Source: Streptomyces pacificus (GTDB lineage Bacteria; Actinomycetota; Actinomycetes; Streptomycetales; Streptomycetaceae). From it: a stretch of 64,000 nucleotides of DNA. Below the pieces are notes generated by a model. It worked only from the letters and a program-made list of their open reading frames with translations, made no database searches and had not been told where the DNA came from. Shown piece after piece: positions 17,577-26,725 of this stretch. The stretch spans positions 1 to 64,000 of the forward strand of contig NZ_BLLG01000010.1 of assembly GCF_011766325.1 (NCBI RefSeq), written 5' to 3'. The position numbers and the translations under genes were made by a program. How positions within the stretch are numbered: the stretch's first letter is position 1; the number at the start of each line of letters is the position of its first letter.

Positions 17577-18938
17577 TCAGGCCCGCGCCCCCGTGCCGCC
17601 CCCGATGCCCTGGCGGTCCGCGGTCAGCGCGGAGGCCCGGCGGGCCGGGTCCGGGTAGCGGGCCTCGACCGCCGCGTCGAGGAGGCGCAGCTCGGTCCGT
17701 ACCGCCCCGAGGTGCCGCCGGGGCAGCCCGGCGGCCAGGAGTCCGTCGAGCAGCGCCCTCAGGCGTCGGGGGACCTGCAGGGAGCCGGCGCCGTACTCGC
17801 GGATCTCGGTGACGGCGAGCTGGAGGAAGTCCTCCCAGGAGCGGCCGGGGACCCGGAGCCGGGGCACGCCGCCGACGTCGCGCAGGGTGTGGTGTCCGCT
17901 CAGCTCCAGCCGTCCGAGCGTGTGCAGGAAGCCCTCGATGTGGTTGAGGACCTGTACCGCCGTGGTGGGGTCGTTGACCGCAGGGGAGAGCGCCCTGACG
18001 GCGATGTCCACCAGGATGCGCAGCGCGAAGGCGGGATCCTGTTCGATGGTGCGCTCGACACCGAGGGCGACCAGCCCGGTGAGCTCCCGCGGTGGCGGCG
18101 GTGTGGCGCCGTGCACCTCGAACAGTGTGGCCCCGGGCGGCACGAAGTCGCCGACGGGGTGGGTGAGCACCACGAGGCAGTCGTACCGCTCGGCGAGCGC
18201 GGCGAGCCGCTGCGGGGCGAACCCCTGGAGCGCGCCGCCTGTCGGGCAGGGCACCCGTGTCAGGGGCCCCTCGGGCGCCCGGGGGGCGTCCGAGGGGCCG
18301 AGGGCGCCGCTCGCGGCGAGCAGCGCCCCCTGGTGGACGACGCGCCGTCCCGCCCGCGTGACGAGGGCGGCGATGGCCACGGGCCGCAGGTTGTGGATGA
18401 AGCGGTTCAGGTACATCAGCAGCAGCACCAGGCTCACGGCGACCGCCGCCCCGGCGAGGGTGACGCCGAGGTCGGGCACGAAGTCCGCCTCGATGCTGCG
18501 CAGCATCGAGAAGGCGAAGGAGAAGGTGCCGGTGAAGGTCGCGAGTACGGCCTTCTGGAGCCGGTCCCGGTACCACAGCCGCATATAGCGCGGCGACAGG
18601 GTCCCGGTGGCCTGCTGGACGACGAGGATGCCGATGGTCACGACGAAGCCGAGCAGCGCGACCATCGCTCCGACGATGGAGCTGAGGACGCTGCTCGCGG
18701 TGGACGGGGAGTACCGCCACTGCTGCGGCACCCGGACGGCTCCGTCGAGCGCCACGGCGGCCTCCGCCAGGAGCGAGCCGAGGACGATCCCGAGCAGCGG
18801 GACGATCCAGAGGCTCGCGATGGCGTACTGGCGCAGCGCGAAGACCCTCGCCCAGGGCAGGGGCGCGGGGACCCGGCGTCCAGTCTTCCGTCGTGCGGTT
18901 CTCGCCTCCACGTCAGAGCCCTTCCCCGCGGCGGGCAA
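17577..18938 (-). CDS. DUF2254 membrane protein
   Basis: A 453-residue protein with four hydrophobic helices in its first 200 residues (SLWIVPLLGIVLGSLLAEAA, a pair around VGAMVALLGFVVTIGILVV and FSFAFSML, and AGAAVAVSLVLLLMYLNRF). They lead to the DUF2254 cytosolic part with GALQGFAPQRL, a YDCLVVLTHPVGDFVPPG segment and the signature DIAVRALSPAVNDPTTAVQ. The family is widespread in bacteria and unexplained; the SPAxNDPxTA motif is its hallmark. It is divergent from the GH15 gene over an 85-bp gap with a palindrome. Start at 18938; an in-frame GTG eight codons later is also possible. Confidence 0.88.
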   Translation of the reverse strand: MPAAGKGSDVEARTARRKTGRRVPAPLPWARVFALRQYAIASLWIVPLLGIVLGSLLAEAAVALDGAVRVPQQWRYSPSTASSVLSSIVGAMVALLGFVVTIGILVVQQATGTLSPRYMRLWYRDRLQKAVLATFTGTFSFAFSMLRSIEADFVPDLGVTLAGAAVAVSLVLLLMYLNRFIHNLRPVAIAALVTRAGRRVVHQGALLAASGALGPSDAPRAPEGPLTRVPCPTGGALQGFAPQRLAALAERYDCLVVLTHPVGDFVPPGATLFEVHGATPPPPRELTGLVALGVERTIEQDPAFALRILVDIAVRALSPAVNDPTTAVQVLNHIEGFLHTLGRLELSGHHTLRDVGGVPRLRVPGRSWEDFLQLAVTEIREYGAGSLQVPRRLRALLDGLLAAGLPRRHLGAVRTELRLLDAAVEARYPDPARRASALTADRQGIGGGTGARA

Positions 18939-18952
18939 GTCGTCCCGAAAAG

Positions 18953-18965
18953 CCCGTATTACGGG
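18953..18965. promoter_or_regulatory. Palindrome in the DUF2254/GH15 divergent promoter
   Basis: CCCGTATTACGGG is a 13-bp perfect palindrome with a single central base, 15 bp before the DUF2254 start and 59 bp before the GH15 start. It could serve both promoters. TAAGCT at 18973 is a possible -10 for GH15. Confidence 0.4.
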
Positions 18966-19023
18966 AACTGCCTAAGCTGAGGGGGCGGCATCCGCTCGCG
19001 ACCCGGCGCGAAAGGGGCTCGGG

Positions 19024-20907
19024 ATGGGCGACGACCACCCCCTCATCGAGGACCACGGGCTGATCGGCGACCTGCAGACGGCGGCGCTGGTGAGCACGCG
19101 GGGGACGATCGACTGGTACTGCACACCGCGGTTCGACTCGCCGAGCGTCTTCGGCTCGCTGCTGGACGGCGAGAAGGGCGGGCACTTCACGGTCGTGCCC
19201 GTGGACCGGAACTACGCCACCAAGCAGTTGTACCTTCCCGACACCGCGGTCCTGGTCACCCGTTTCATGACCGAGGCGGGCGCGGGCGAGGTCGTCGACT
19301 TCATGCCGGTCACCGGCTCCACGGCCACCCGGCGGCACCGTCTGGTGCGGCTGCTGCGCTGCGTCCGCGGCAGCCTCGCCTTCAGGGTCGACATCGCTCC
19401 GCGCTTCGACTACGGCCGCTCCCCGCACAAGCTGCGCTACACCGAGCGCGGGGCGGTGTTCGCCGCCGACGGCCTGGAGCTGACGGTCCACGCGCTCCGC
19501 GGGAGGGGGGACGACCGGCTGGCCGCCGGCGACCTCGGCGACCTCGGCGACCACGACATGCGCTTCGGTATCACCCTGGAGGCCGGCCAGGAGCGCGGGG
19601 TGGTGCTGGAGACCTTCGCCGACGGACCGCCCCGCCATGTCCACCACACCGAGTTCCTGCGGCTCTTCGACGAAACGGTGCGGTTCTGGCGCGGCTGGCT
19701 CGGCCGGTCCCGCTACTCGGGCCGCTGGCGGGAGGCGGTGGAGCGGTCGGCGATCACACTGAAGCTGATGACGTACGCGCCGAGCGGCGCGATCGTGGCG
19801 GCCCCCACGGCCGGGCTGCCCGAGCAGCTCGGCGGCGAGCGGAACTGGGACTACCGGTACACCTGGATCCGCGACGCCTCCTTCTCCGTGTACGCCCTGC
19901 TGGGCCTCGGCTTCACCGACGAGGCCCAGGCCTTCATCGGCTGGCTCCGCGACCGCGTCCAGGAGAAGGCCGGCCGCGACGGCGGCTCGGGGCCGCTGAA
20001 CGTCATGTACCGGGTCGACGGCTCCTGCGACCTCGAGGAGGAGATCCTCGGGCACTGGAAGGGCTACGAGAACTCCAGCCCCGTCCGGATCGGTAACGGC
20101 GCCGCCTCCCAGCTCCAGCTCGACATCTACGGCGAGGCGCTGGACAGCATCCTCTTCGCGCACCGTCGGGGCATCCAGCTCGACCACCGCGGCTGGACCT
20201 CGCTGCGTACCCTCCTCGACTGGCTCAGCGACCACTGGGACCAGCCCGACGAGGGGCTGTGGGAGACGCGGGGCGGGCGCCGGGACTTCACCTACGGGCG
20301 GGTGATGTCCTGGGTCGCGTTCGACCGGGCGCTGCGGCTGGCGAGGGCGAGCGGCCGGCCGGCCTCCCTCGAACGCTGGGCCGGGGAGCGGGACAGGCTG
20401 TACGAGCAGGTCCTCACCAGGGGCTGGAACGAGCAGCGGCAGGCGTTCGTCCAGCACTACGACACTGATGTGCTCGACTCGTCGCTGGTGCGGATGTCGA
20501 CGGTCGGCTTCATCACCCCCGACGACCCGATGTGGACCGCCACACTGGACGCCATGGACCGCGAACTGGTGAACGACAGCCTCGTCTACCGGTACAACCC
20601 CGAAGCCTCCCCCGACGGCCTGCGCGGTTGCGAGGGCACCTTCTCGCTGTGCACGTTCATGTACGTCGACGCGCTGGCCCGGGCGGGCCGGCTGAACCAG
20701 TCGAGACTGGTGCTGGAGAAGATGCTCACCTACGCCAACCACCTCGGTCTGTACTCCGAGGAGATCGCCCTGACGGGACGTCAATTGGGCAACTTCCCGC
20801 AGGCGTTCACCCATCTGGCGTTCATCGACACGGCACTCACCCTGGACGCGGAACTCAACCGCGCGTGCGGGGACGGCCGGAGGGGGCCGTCGGAGTCCGA
20901 CCTCTGA
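19024..20907 (+). CDS. Glycoside hydrolase family 15 (glucoamylase/trehalase type)
   Basis: A 627-residue cytoplasmic protein without signal peptide. Residues 1-240 form the N-terminal beta-sandwich typical of bacterial GH15 proteins (IEDHGLIGDLQTAALVS, then DWYCTPRFDSPSVF). The (alpha/alpha)6 barrel follows, with ERNWDYRYTWIRDASFSVYA and the first catalytic Glu region in GSCDLEEEILGHWKGYENS; the second acidic residue is probably in GLYSEEI. Actinobacterial enzymes of this architecture include cytosolic trehalases and glucoamylase-like hydrolases; trehalose is plausible but not proven. Start ATG at 19024, 11 bp after a run AAAGGGG. A G/C-rich hairpin follows the stop. Confidence 0.9.
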   Translation: MGDDHPLIEDHGLIGDLQTAALVSTRGTIDWYCTPRFDSPSVFGSLLDGEKGGHFTVVPVDRNYATKQLYLPDTAVLVTRFMTEAGAGEVVDFMPVTGSTATRRHRLVRLLRCVRGSLAFRVDIAPRFDYGRSPHKLRYTERGAVFAADGLELTVHALRGRGDDRLAAGDLGDLGDHDMRFGITLEAGQERGVVLETFADGPPRHVHHTEFLRLFDETVRFWRGWLGRSRYSGRWREAVERSAITLKLMTYAPSGAIVAAPTAGLPEQLGGERNWDYRYTWIRDASFSVYALLGLGFTDEAQAFIGWLRDRVQEKAGRDGGSGPLNVMYRVDGSCDLEEEILGHWKGYENSSPVRIGNGAASQLQLDIYGEALDSILFAHRRGIQLDHRGWTSLRTLLDWLSDHWDQPDEGLWETRGGRRDFTYGRVMSWVAFDRALRLARASGRPASLERWAGERDRLYEQVLTRGWNEQRQAFVQHYDTDVLDSSLVRMSTVGFITPDDPMWTATLDAMDRELVNDSLVYRYNPEASPDGLRGCEGTFSLCTFMYVDALARAGRLNQSRLVLEKMLTYANHLGLYSEEIALTGRQLGNFPQAFTHLAFIDTALTLDAELNRACGDGRRGPSESDL

Positions 20908-20919
20908 GCCCCGCCCCGG

Positions 20920-20943
20920 CCCGGCCCCGCGGTGCGGGCCGGG
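20920..20943 (+). terminator. Hairpin after the GH15 gene
   Basis: CCCGGCCCCGC and GCGGGCCGGG pair around a 3-nt loop with one bulged C, 12 bp after the stop. The remaining bases to 21265 are gene-free and G/C-rich; I see nothing else in them. Confidence 0.5.
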
Positions 20944-21265
20944 ACTCGGACCGGTCGCGGGACGGCCCGTGCCGCCCGGCGCGAAGAAGGCTGTCGCCGC
21001 GAGCCGGCGGCGGGCGCTCGCCGGCGTCCCCGCTGAAAAGCGCGCCCCCGGCCGTGGCGGCACCCCGGCCGTGGCGGTCCCCTGACTGCGCGGGTCCGCC
21101 GGCGGCGGCCCGGCCGTGGTCCGGACCGCGGAGCATGTCCTGCCGGTGCGGGCGGCGCGGTCGCGGTCCGGCACGGGAGTGCGGTCGCCGTCCGGCACGG
21201 TGGACCGGTCCGTGGAGGGTGTACCGCCCGACGGTGGGGACCGGTGTGTCGGCCTCGCGCCGCCG

Positions 21266-22312
21266 TCAGCCGCTCCCCGCGGTGCCGCTGCCCCCGCGCA
21301 GATCGGACTCGGAGAGGGACTCCAGCTCCGCGTGGGTGTCGAGCCAGTAGAGCAGGACGAGGGCGGGTCCGACGAGGACCAGCGCGACGGCGGTGACGAC
21401 CAGCAGCCACACCATCGTCGACGGTGCACCCGCGGCCTGCTCGATGGTCAGGGAGGTGGGAATGAGGTAGGGGCGCTGGGCCACCCCCCAGGCCACGACG
21501 GAGGCGGCGACGATGCCCGCTGCGGACCAGCGGGACCAGCGGGTGCGGCCCCGCAGGAGCATCACCGCCGTCGCCACCGTGCAGGCCACGGCCACGAGGG
21601 CGAGGGCCAGCCCGGCGCCCCGGGTGAGCCCGTTCCACAGGTGCGGGGCGTCGGTGGGGACGACGAAGAGCGCGGCCACGCCGAGCAGCGCGGCGGCGGC
21701 CAGGGCGCCCAGGGCCCGGCGCCGGAAGTAGCCGACGAGATCGGGGGCGTTCCACCGCTCGGCGTCGCGGGAGAGGAACACCGCGCCGAGGAAGGCGGTC
21801 CCGGTCACCGTGAGCAGCCCGAAGAAGAACGACGTCGGGTTCGCCCAGGCGTCCGCCGACGCGGTGGTGCCGGGCGCGACCCGGCCGGAGGCGATGCCGC
21901 CGACGGCGGCGCCGAGGAAGTACGGGGTGAGCAGCGAGGAGACGGCGAACAGCGCCCCGTACAGCCGCCGCCCGGCCACCCGCTTGATCGGCTTGCGCAG
22001 CGCGAAGCCGGCGCCGCGCAGGACCAGGCCGACGACGGCGAGGGCCAGGGGCAGCCACATGGACGAGAACACCGTCTGGAAGAGCACCGGGAACCCGGTC
22101 CACATGATGACGAGCACGAAGATCAGCCAGACGTTGTTGACCTCCCACACGGGTGCCATGGCGTGGTCGATCAGCCACCGGGGGCGCCTGCCGCGCTCTG
22201 CGCCGCCCGCGGTGAGGTCCCAGAACCCGGCGCCGTAGTCGGTGCCGCCGGCGCAGGCGTAGGCGGCGACGGCGAGCAGCAGCACCAGCGCGACGATGCC
22301 CCCGGTCGTCAT
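21266..22312 (-). CDS. cydB: Cytochrome bd ubiquinol oxidase subunit II
   Basis: A 348-residue polytopic membrane protein starting MTTGGIVALVLLLAVAAYAC, with eight or nine hydrophobic helices and family motifs such as GTDYGAGFWDL near residue 23, VWEVNNVWLIF and GFPVLF. CydB is the haem-free partner subunit of the high-affinity quinol oxidase that reduces O2 to water. ATG at 22312 overlaps the cydA stop by 4 bp, showing translational coupling. No cydC/cydD exporter genes follow: the next gene downstream is the convergent GH15 gene. This differs from the streptomycete cydABCD arrangement I would expect. Confidence 0.92.
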   Translation of the reverse strand: MTTGGIVALVLLLAVAAYACAGGTDYGAGFWDLTAGGAERGRRPRWLIDHAMAPVWEVNNVWLIFVLVIMWTGFPVLFQTVFSSMWLPLALAVVGLVLRGAGFALRKPIKRVAGRRLYGALFAVSSLLTPYFLGAAVGGIASGRVAPGTTASADAWANPTSFFFGLLTVTGTAFLGAVFLSRDAERWNAPDLVGYFRRRALGALAAAALLGVAALFVVPTDAPHLWNGLTRGAGLALALVAVACTVATAVMLLRGRTRWSRWSAAGIVAASVVAWGVAQRPYLIPTSLTIEQAAGAPSTMVWLLVVTAVALVLVGPALVLLYWLDTHAELESLSESDLRGGSGTAGSG

Positions 22313-23820
22313 GGCGTCCCGTCCTCCCCCGCCCGGGCCCCGGTCCGGGCGGCCGGGCCCGGCACGGCGGCGCGCGGGCCGTAGGGCGTCTCGGTCTCCG
22401 GGCCCTCGGCGGGGGAGGCGGCCCCCGCCGCCGCGTCCTCGAGCCGCCAGCGGGTGCGCAGCTTGAGCAGCACCGCGAGGAGGGAGCCGAAGATGAAGGC
22501 ATACACGACGATCACCACGCCGAACATGGTCCAGAGGGTGGCGGGGCGGGTCGACGTGACTGCCTCGGCGACCCTCATGTTCTGGTACACGATCCAGGGC
22601 TGCCGCCCCACCTCGGTGGCGATCCAGCCGCACTCGACGGCGACGACGGACGCGGCTCCGGCGCAGGCCGCGCCGCGGTAGAACCAGCGCGACCCGGGCA
22701 GCCGTTCGGCCGCCGGCCGCTTCCGCCTGCGCCACACGGCCCACGCGTAGCAGAGCACGAGCAGCCCCAGCAGCGAGCCGATGACGACCATGATGTCGAA
22801 GGCCCAGTGCACGATCGTGGCCTCGGTGGGGTCGGGCCGGTCGGACGCGGGTACCGAGGTGAGTCCGGTGACCTGGGTGTCGGGCCGGAACCCGGCCAGG
22901 ACGGAGTCGAGTTGCGGGATCCTGATGCCGCCGGTGACGGTGCCGTCCGGGTGCAGGCGGCCGAAGATGTACTCCGGCACATGGGTGTCGGTCTCCCACA
23001 CGAGCTCCATCGCGGCGAACTTGATCGGCTGCTGGTGGAAGACGGAGCGGGCGATGAAGTCGCCGAGCACGAACTGGACGGGCGTGAGGATCGCCGCGAC
23101 GGTGAACGGGACGGCGAAGCCGATCCGGTGGTAGTGGTCCCTGCGGCCTTTCAGGATGCCGACGGCGTAGACGCCCGCGACGACGAACCCCGCGGTCATG
23201 AACATCGCCACCACGAAGTGCCAGAACTGCGGCCCGAACATCGGGGTGAAGACGGCCTTCCAGACGTCGACGTCCACGGGGTTGCCCGTGGAGTCGAGCC
23301 GGAAGCCCTGGGGGGTGTTCATCCAGGAGTTGGCCGCGAGGATGCCGAAGGTGCCGAGCAGCGCGGCGGCCGGCAGCGGCAGTCCGAGGAGGAAGTGGGT
23401 GCGCGCCGGCAGCCGCCGCCAGCCGTAGAGGTAGACGGCGATGAGGACGGCCTCCAGGAAGAACGCCCACGCCTCGACGCCGAAACCGATGCCGAAGACG
23501 TCGCCCCAGCGGCCCATCAGCCCCGGCCAGAGCAGCCCGAACTCGAAGGAGAGAACCGTGCCGGTGACGACGCCGACGGCGAACTGGAGGGCCATGACGG
23601 CCGACCAGCGGCGGGCGAGCAGCAGGGCCGTGGGGTCGCTCCGGCGCAGCCCGCGGTAGTGCATGATCAGTGTGATGAGCGGCAGTGCCACCCCCAGCGG
23701 CACCAGGATGATGTGGGAGGCGAGGGTGAACGCCATCAGCTCCCGGGCCGGGAGCAGTTGGGCGGGTGCGTCCGCGACCAGCAGATGCGCCCCGGGCGGC
23801 AGGGATAGCGGATCGTGCAT
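22309..23820 (-). CDS. cydA: Cytochrome bd ubiquinol oxidase subunit I
   Basis: A 503-residue subunit with the haem b558/b595/d-bearing helices. The first helix has FTLASHIILVPLGVALPL with the conserved His; others include GVEAWAFFLEAV (Glu of the d-haem site), LGTFGILAANSWMNTPQGF and QFWHFVVAMFM. The quinol-binding Q-loop, between KFAAME and WAFDIMV, is short, as in cyanide-insensitive-type enzymes. Near the end is GRQPWIVYQNMRVAEAVT. The C-terminal 45 residues are a cytosolic Pro/Ala-rich tail. It is co-transcribed with cydB, and an SDR gene stub ends 42 bp upstream. I found no Rex-type operator in the upstream sequence. Confidence 0.93.
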   Translation of the reverse strand: MHDPLSLPPGAHLLVADAPAQLLPARELMAFTLASHIILVPLGVALPLITLIMHYRGLRRSDPTALLLARRWSAVMALQFAVGVVTGTVLSFEFGLLWPGLMGRWGDVFGIGFGVEAWAFFLEAVLIAVYLYGWRRLPARTHFLLGLPLPAAALLGTFGILAANSWMNTPQGFRLDSTGNPVDVDVWKAVFTPMFGPQFWHFVVAMFMTAGFVVAGVYAVGILKGRRDHYHRIGFAVPFTVAAILTPVQFVLGDFIARSVFHQQPIKFAAMELVWETDTHVPEYIFGRLHPDGTVTGGIRIPQLDSVLAGFRPDTQVTGLTSVPASDRPDPTEATIVHWAFDIMVVIGSLLGLLVLCYAWAVWRRRKRPAAERLPGSRWFYRGAACAGAASVVAVECGWIATEVGRQPWIVYQNMRVAEAVTSTRPATLWTMFGVVIVVYAFIFGSLLAVLLKLRTRWRLEDAAAGAASPAEGPETETPYGPRAAVPGPAARTGARAGEDGTP

Positions 23821-23862
23821 AGGTGCCTTCGGTCGTCGGAACCCTCCGGATCGCGCGCCGTG

Positions 23863-24018
23863 TCAGCCGCCGGCGGCGAATCCGTCGTCCGCACCGGCCC
23901 GGCCGAGGGCGATCGCCGTCGCCTTCCCGATGCCCGAGTTGGCGCCGGTGACCAGCGCCTTCTGGCCCTTGAGCAGCTGCGGAACCGGGTACGGTACCGC
24001 TCCGGCCTGGGAACTCAC
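23863..24018 (-). pseudogene. N-terminal stub of a short-chain dehydrogenase (SDR)
   Basis: With an intact AAGGAGG ribosome site and GTG start, this frame encodes only 51 residues: SSQAGAVPYPVPQLLKGQ, then KALVTGANSGIGKATAIALG with the TGxxxGIG cofactor motif, then DDGFAAGG and a stop. It matches the beginning of glucose-1-dehydrogenase-like SDRs, about 280 residues long in streptomycetes, up to the end of the first Rossmann helix. Everything after is missing, so a deletion joined this start to the cydA upstream DNA. Its promoter could still drive cydAB. Confidence 0.8.
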
Positions 24019-24291
24019 GATGCCTCCTTGGAGCGCGCCCGCCCGCGGCCCGGGATCCCCGGCGGCGCTGGACGGGCCCGCGCGCAACGGAACCACCGGG
24101 GCGTGCCGCCCGGCGGACAGCGCACGGCCGTGTGGTCCGTTGGGTGCCCGATGTTCGCCCGGTCGGCTCAGCCGGGGAACCGCTCGCAAGGGTGGTCGCC
24201 GGGGCGGGGGCGTCCGCGGCGGCGATGCCCGCCCGCGTCCGGAGCGCGTGGGACTCCTCGGTGCGCGGGCGGCGTCCCTCTCGTGGTCCGC

Positions 24292-25698
24292 TCACCGGGT
24301 CCCCGGGGCCGCGTCCGCCCCTGCCGGGGCCTCCGGACCGGCCTGGGCCGGCTCAGGGGGCGGCGCGCCGTGCGCGCCCGGCAGCAGTTCGGTGGTGACG
24401 ATCGCGACCACCGCGGCCAGGATCACCACGGGCGTCATCGCGGCGCTGCCGAGCAGCAGGGCCACCAGCACCACACTGCTGACGGGCAGCCGCAGTGCGG
24501 CGCCGGCCGAGGCCGCCATCCCGGCCGCCATGCCCGGGATGACGCCGAACCCGGGCAGCGGCGCCAGCAGCACCCCCGCCGCGGCCCCCAGGAACAGTGC
24601 CGGGAAGATCGGTCCGCCGCGGAGGCTGCCCAGGCACAGCGCGTAGGCGATGCCCTTGAAGGCGAGGACGGCGAGGAGCGCACCGATCCCCCAGGAGGCC
24701 GGCTCGGACGCCAGCCGCGCCATGGTGCCCTCCCCTGACGAGGCCACGTCCGCCGGTGTCCGGCCGGTGATCCCGGTGTAGAGGGCCGCGCAGGCTCCCG
24801 CCCCCAGGGCGCACAGGACGGTGAAGGGGACCGGCCGGGTGCGGACGAGCCCGGCCGCCAGCCGCCCGACGCACTGGATCATGTGGACCAGCGTGCCGAC
24901 GAGCACGCCCACGAGCAGGGTCCAGCCCACGTCCCCCGTATCGAGATGCGGGAACGGCCCGGAGAGCGGCAGCCGGAGGCTGCCCGTCTGCAGCCCGGTC
25001 CACCGGCCGAAGCCCGTGAACACGAGCGATCCGACGCCGCTCGACAGCAGCGCCGGGAGCATGACCGCGACCAGCCGGGGCCCGCCCACGCCGATGATCT
25101 CCATCAGCAGTACGGCGGCGATCACCGGGTTGCCCAGGACCACGGCGATCGCGGCTCCGGCGCCGGCTGCGCCCAGCAGCGCGGTGTTCTGCGACTCCGT
25201 ACTGCCCCGGGCGAGGTCGCGGAACATCAGCGCGAGACCGCCGCCCAGGGCGATCAGCGGCGCCTCGGGCCCCAGGGCGGCACCGAGCGGCAGGCTCGCC
25301 GCCGCCGCGATGACCACACCGGGCAGGGCCCTGGGGGAGGCGCCGCCGGGCTGGAGCCCGTACGCGGGGACGTGGCCGCCCGCACCGGGAAGCCGGACGA
25401 CGACCAGGCCGACAATCAGGCCCGCGAGGGGCAGCAGCACCAGCGGCCACCACCACGGCGGGACCGGGTTGCCGAGCAGCGTCTTCGGCAGGTGGTCCCA
25501 CATCAGGTGCTCGAGCTGGTGCAGCGCGACGAGGAACCAGAAGGCGATCAGCGAGATCGGGATCCCGAGGAGCGCGGAGAACAGCAGAACGCGGCGGTAG
25601 GAGGTGCTGAGCAGGAGTCGGCGCAGCACGTCGGGCTCCGGCCGGGGACTGCCGGGCGCGGTGTCCTCCCGCTCCGGCCCGGCCTGCGGCTGCGTCAT
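24292..25698 (-). CDS. ClC-family chloride channel/transporter
   Basis: A 468-residue protein with about ten to twelve hydrophobic helices typical of ClC proteins. Selectivity-filter segments are recognisable: the G(K/R)EGP-type motif appears as GPEAPLIALG near residue 143, with the gating Glu kept; GxFxP appears as GGPIFPALFLG near 365; and GMAAGMAASAGAALRLPVSS near 400 supplies the last conserved motif. Family members move Cl- across the membrane, often in exchange for H+. No CBS domains follow. It is separated by 12 bp from the upstream SHOCT-protein gene on the same strand and probably belongs to that transcript. Confidence 0.9.
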   Translation of the reverse strand: MTQPQAGPEREDTAPGSPRPEPDVLRRLLLSTSYRRVLLFSALLGIPISLIAFWFLVALHQLEHLMWDHLPKTLLGNPVPPWWWPLVLLPLAGLIVGLVVVRLPGAGGHVPAYGLQPGGASPRALPGVVIAAAASLPLGAALGPEAPLIALGGGLALMFRDLARGSTESQNTALLGAAGAGAAIAVVLGNPVIAAVLLMEIIGVGGPRLVAVMLPALLSSGVGSLVFTGFGRWTGLQTGSLRLPLSGPFPHLDTGDVGWTLLVGVLVGTLVHMIQCVGRLAAGLVRTRPVPFTVLCALGAGACAALYTGITGRTPADVASSGEGTMARLASEPASWGIGALLAVLAFKGIAYALCLGSLRGGPIFPALFLGAAAGVLLAPLPGFGVIPGMAAGMAASAGAALRLPVSSVVLVALLLGSAAMTPVVILAAVVAIVTTELLPGAHGAPPPEPAQAGPEAPAGADAAPGTR

Positions 25699-25710
25699 CG
25701 GCGTCGGGCC

Positions 25711-26079
25711 TCAGCCGAGGATCTTCTGCTTCTCGGCTGCGAACTCCTGCTCGGTGAGCAGGCCCTGGGCCTTCAGCTCACCGAGTTCCTTGAGCCTGTC
25801 GATCTTGCGGCCCATCTCGTCGTCGGGCGGCATCGGCGGGGGCACGGCACCCCGGGAGGCAGCCGGGTCCGCCCCGGCCGGATCCCCGGTCTGCTGCTGC
25901 GGCTGCCGGTGCTGCGCCTGCTCGCCCTGGCGCCGGTCCTCCCCCTGGCCCTCCTGCTGCCGGCCCTCCTGCTGCTGTGCCCATCGGCCCGACTGACGGC
26001 GTGACACGCGATGGGAGACCGCCGTGGCGGTACCGGCCACGGCGGCCGTGCGGACCACTCTGCGGATGAGGCGGGGCAT
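25711..26079 (-). CDS. SHOCT-domain protein
   Basis: A 122-residue protein from ATG at 26079 (GGGAGGAC ribosome site). The N-terminus (MPRLIRRVVRTAAVAGTATAV) is basic-hydrophobic and may associate with the membrane. A Gln-rich low-complexity middle follows (residues 35-65). The last 32 residues form a SHOCT motif, RKIDRLKELGELKAQGLLTE and EFAAEKQKIL, a short helical module usually placed C-terminally. It lies between the ClC channel and the DUF6325 gene, all on the minus strand. SHOCT/DUF6325 neighbours are frequent in streptomycetes; the role is unknown, perhaps envelope stress. Confidence 0.85.
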   Translation of the reverse strand: MPRLIRRVVRTAAVAGTATAVSHRVSRRQSGRWAQQQEGRQQEGQGEDRRQGEQAQHRQPQQQTGDPAGADPAASRGAVPPPMPPDDEMGRKIDRLKELGELKAQGLLTEQEFAAEKQKILG

Positions 26080-26263
26080 GTCGTCCTCCCGTACGGATAG
26101 CGGTGACGTCTCCGTGCCGGTGGCGGTCGGCAGCGGCGGGTGGCAGGTGGTGGCGGGTGGCGGGTGGCGGGATATCGGGACGTCCGGAGTGTGGACGACG
26201 GCGGCGGGTCCGTCCGCCGGACCGCCGATACGCCGATACGCCGACGCGGGACCGTCCGGGCGC

Positions 26264-26725
26264 TCAGGCCGCAACTCCCTGCCCGGACCCACCCTCGACC
26301 TCGTCCAGGGCGGCCAGCAGCTGCTGGACGGGGATGCGTCCCCCCGCGGCCAGCTGGGCCCCGCTGCGCCGCAGGGCACGGGCGAGTGGCGCGGCCCAGG
26401 TGTTCTCGTACACCAGGACGGCGGCGGAGTTGCCGGGTTCGACGGCCGAGGCGGCCTCTTCGAGGTCGTCCCGGCCGAGCAGTCCGGAGGACACTCCTTG
26501 GAAGACGGCCAGATCGAGGGTGCCGTCGCCGTCCAGGTCGGCCAGTTCCAGGGCCGCTACGGTGCCGTCGGTGTCCTTGCGGACGAACAGCAGGTCGAGA
26601 ATGCGGATGATCCCGCGGTCGACGAGGTCGACAAGCAGCGGAAAGCCCTCACCCGTCATGCGGTTGCCGGGGAACTCCACCACCAGGTAGTCGACGGGTC
26701 CCATTTCTTCGAAGTCATCGCTCAT
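26264..26725 (-). CDS. DUF6325-family protein
   Basis: A 153-residue acidic protein from ATG at 26725 (AGGGAGTGG ribosome site; an upstream in-frame ATG at 26746 has none). The family pattern is MGPVDYLVVEFPGNRMTGE at the start, DLVDRGIIRILDLLFVRKD in the middle and AVLVYENTWAAPLARALRRS near the end, closing with PVQQLLAALDEVE. It has no signal peptide and no known function. The DGDGT in the middle looks like a calcium loop but is short. The SHOCT-protein gene follows about 185 bp downstream. Confidence 0.85.
   Translation of the reverse strand: MSDDFEEMGPVDYLVVEFPGNRMTGEGFPLLVDLVDRGIIRILDLLFVRKDTDGTVAALELADLDGDGTLDLAVFQGVSSGLLGRDDLEEAASAVEPGNSAAVLVYENTWAAPLARALRRSGAQLAAGGRIPVQQLLAALDEVEGGSGQGVAA

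Noticed and set aside
18913..21429. Minus-strand open frame of over 800 codons covering the GH15 gene
   Set aside because: It is a reverse-frame shadow of GH15; the GH15 catalytic motifs are on the plus strand.
24019..24291. N-terminal extension of the SDR stub (about 57 extra residues)
   Set aside because: The GTG at 24018 has a near-perfect ribosome site and the known SDR start; the upstream part has no similarity to the family.
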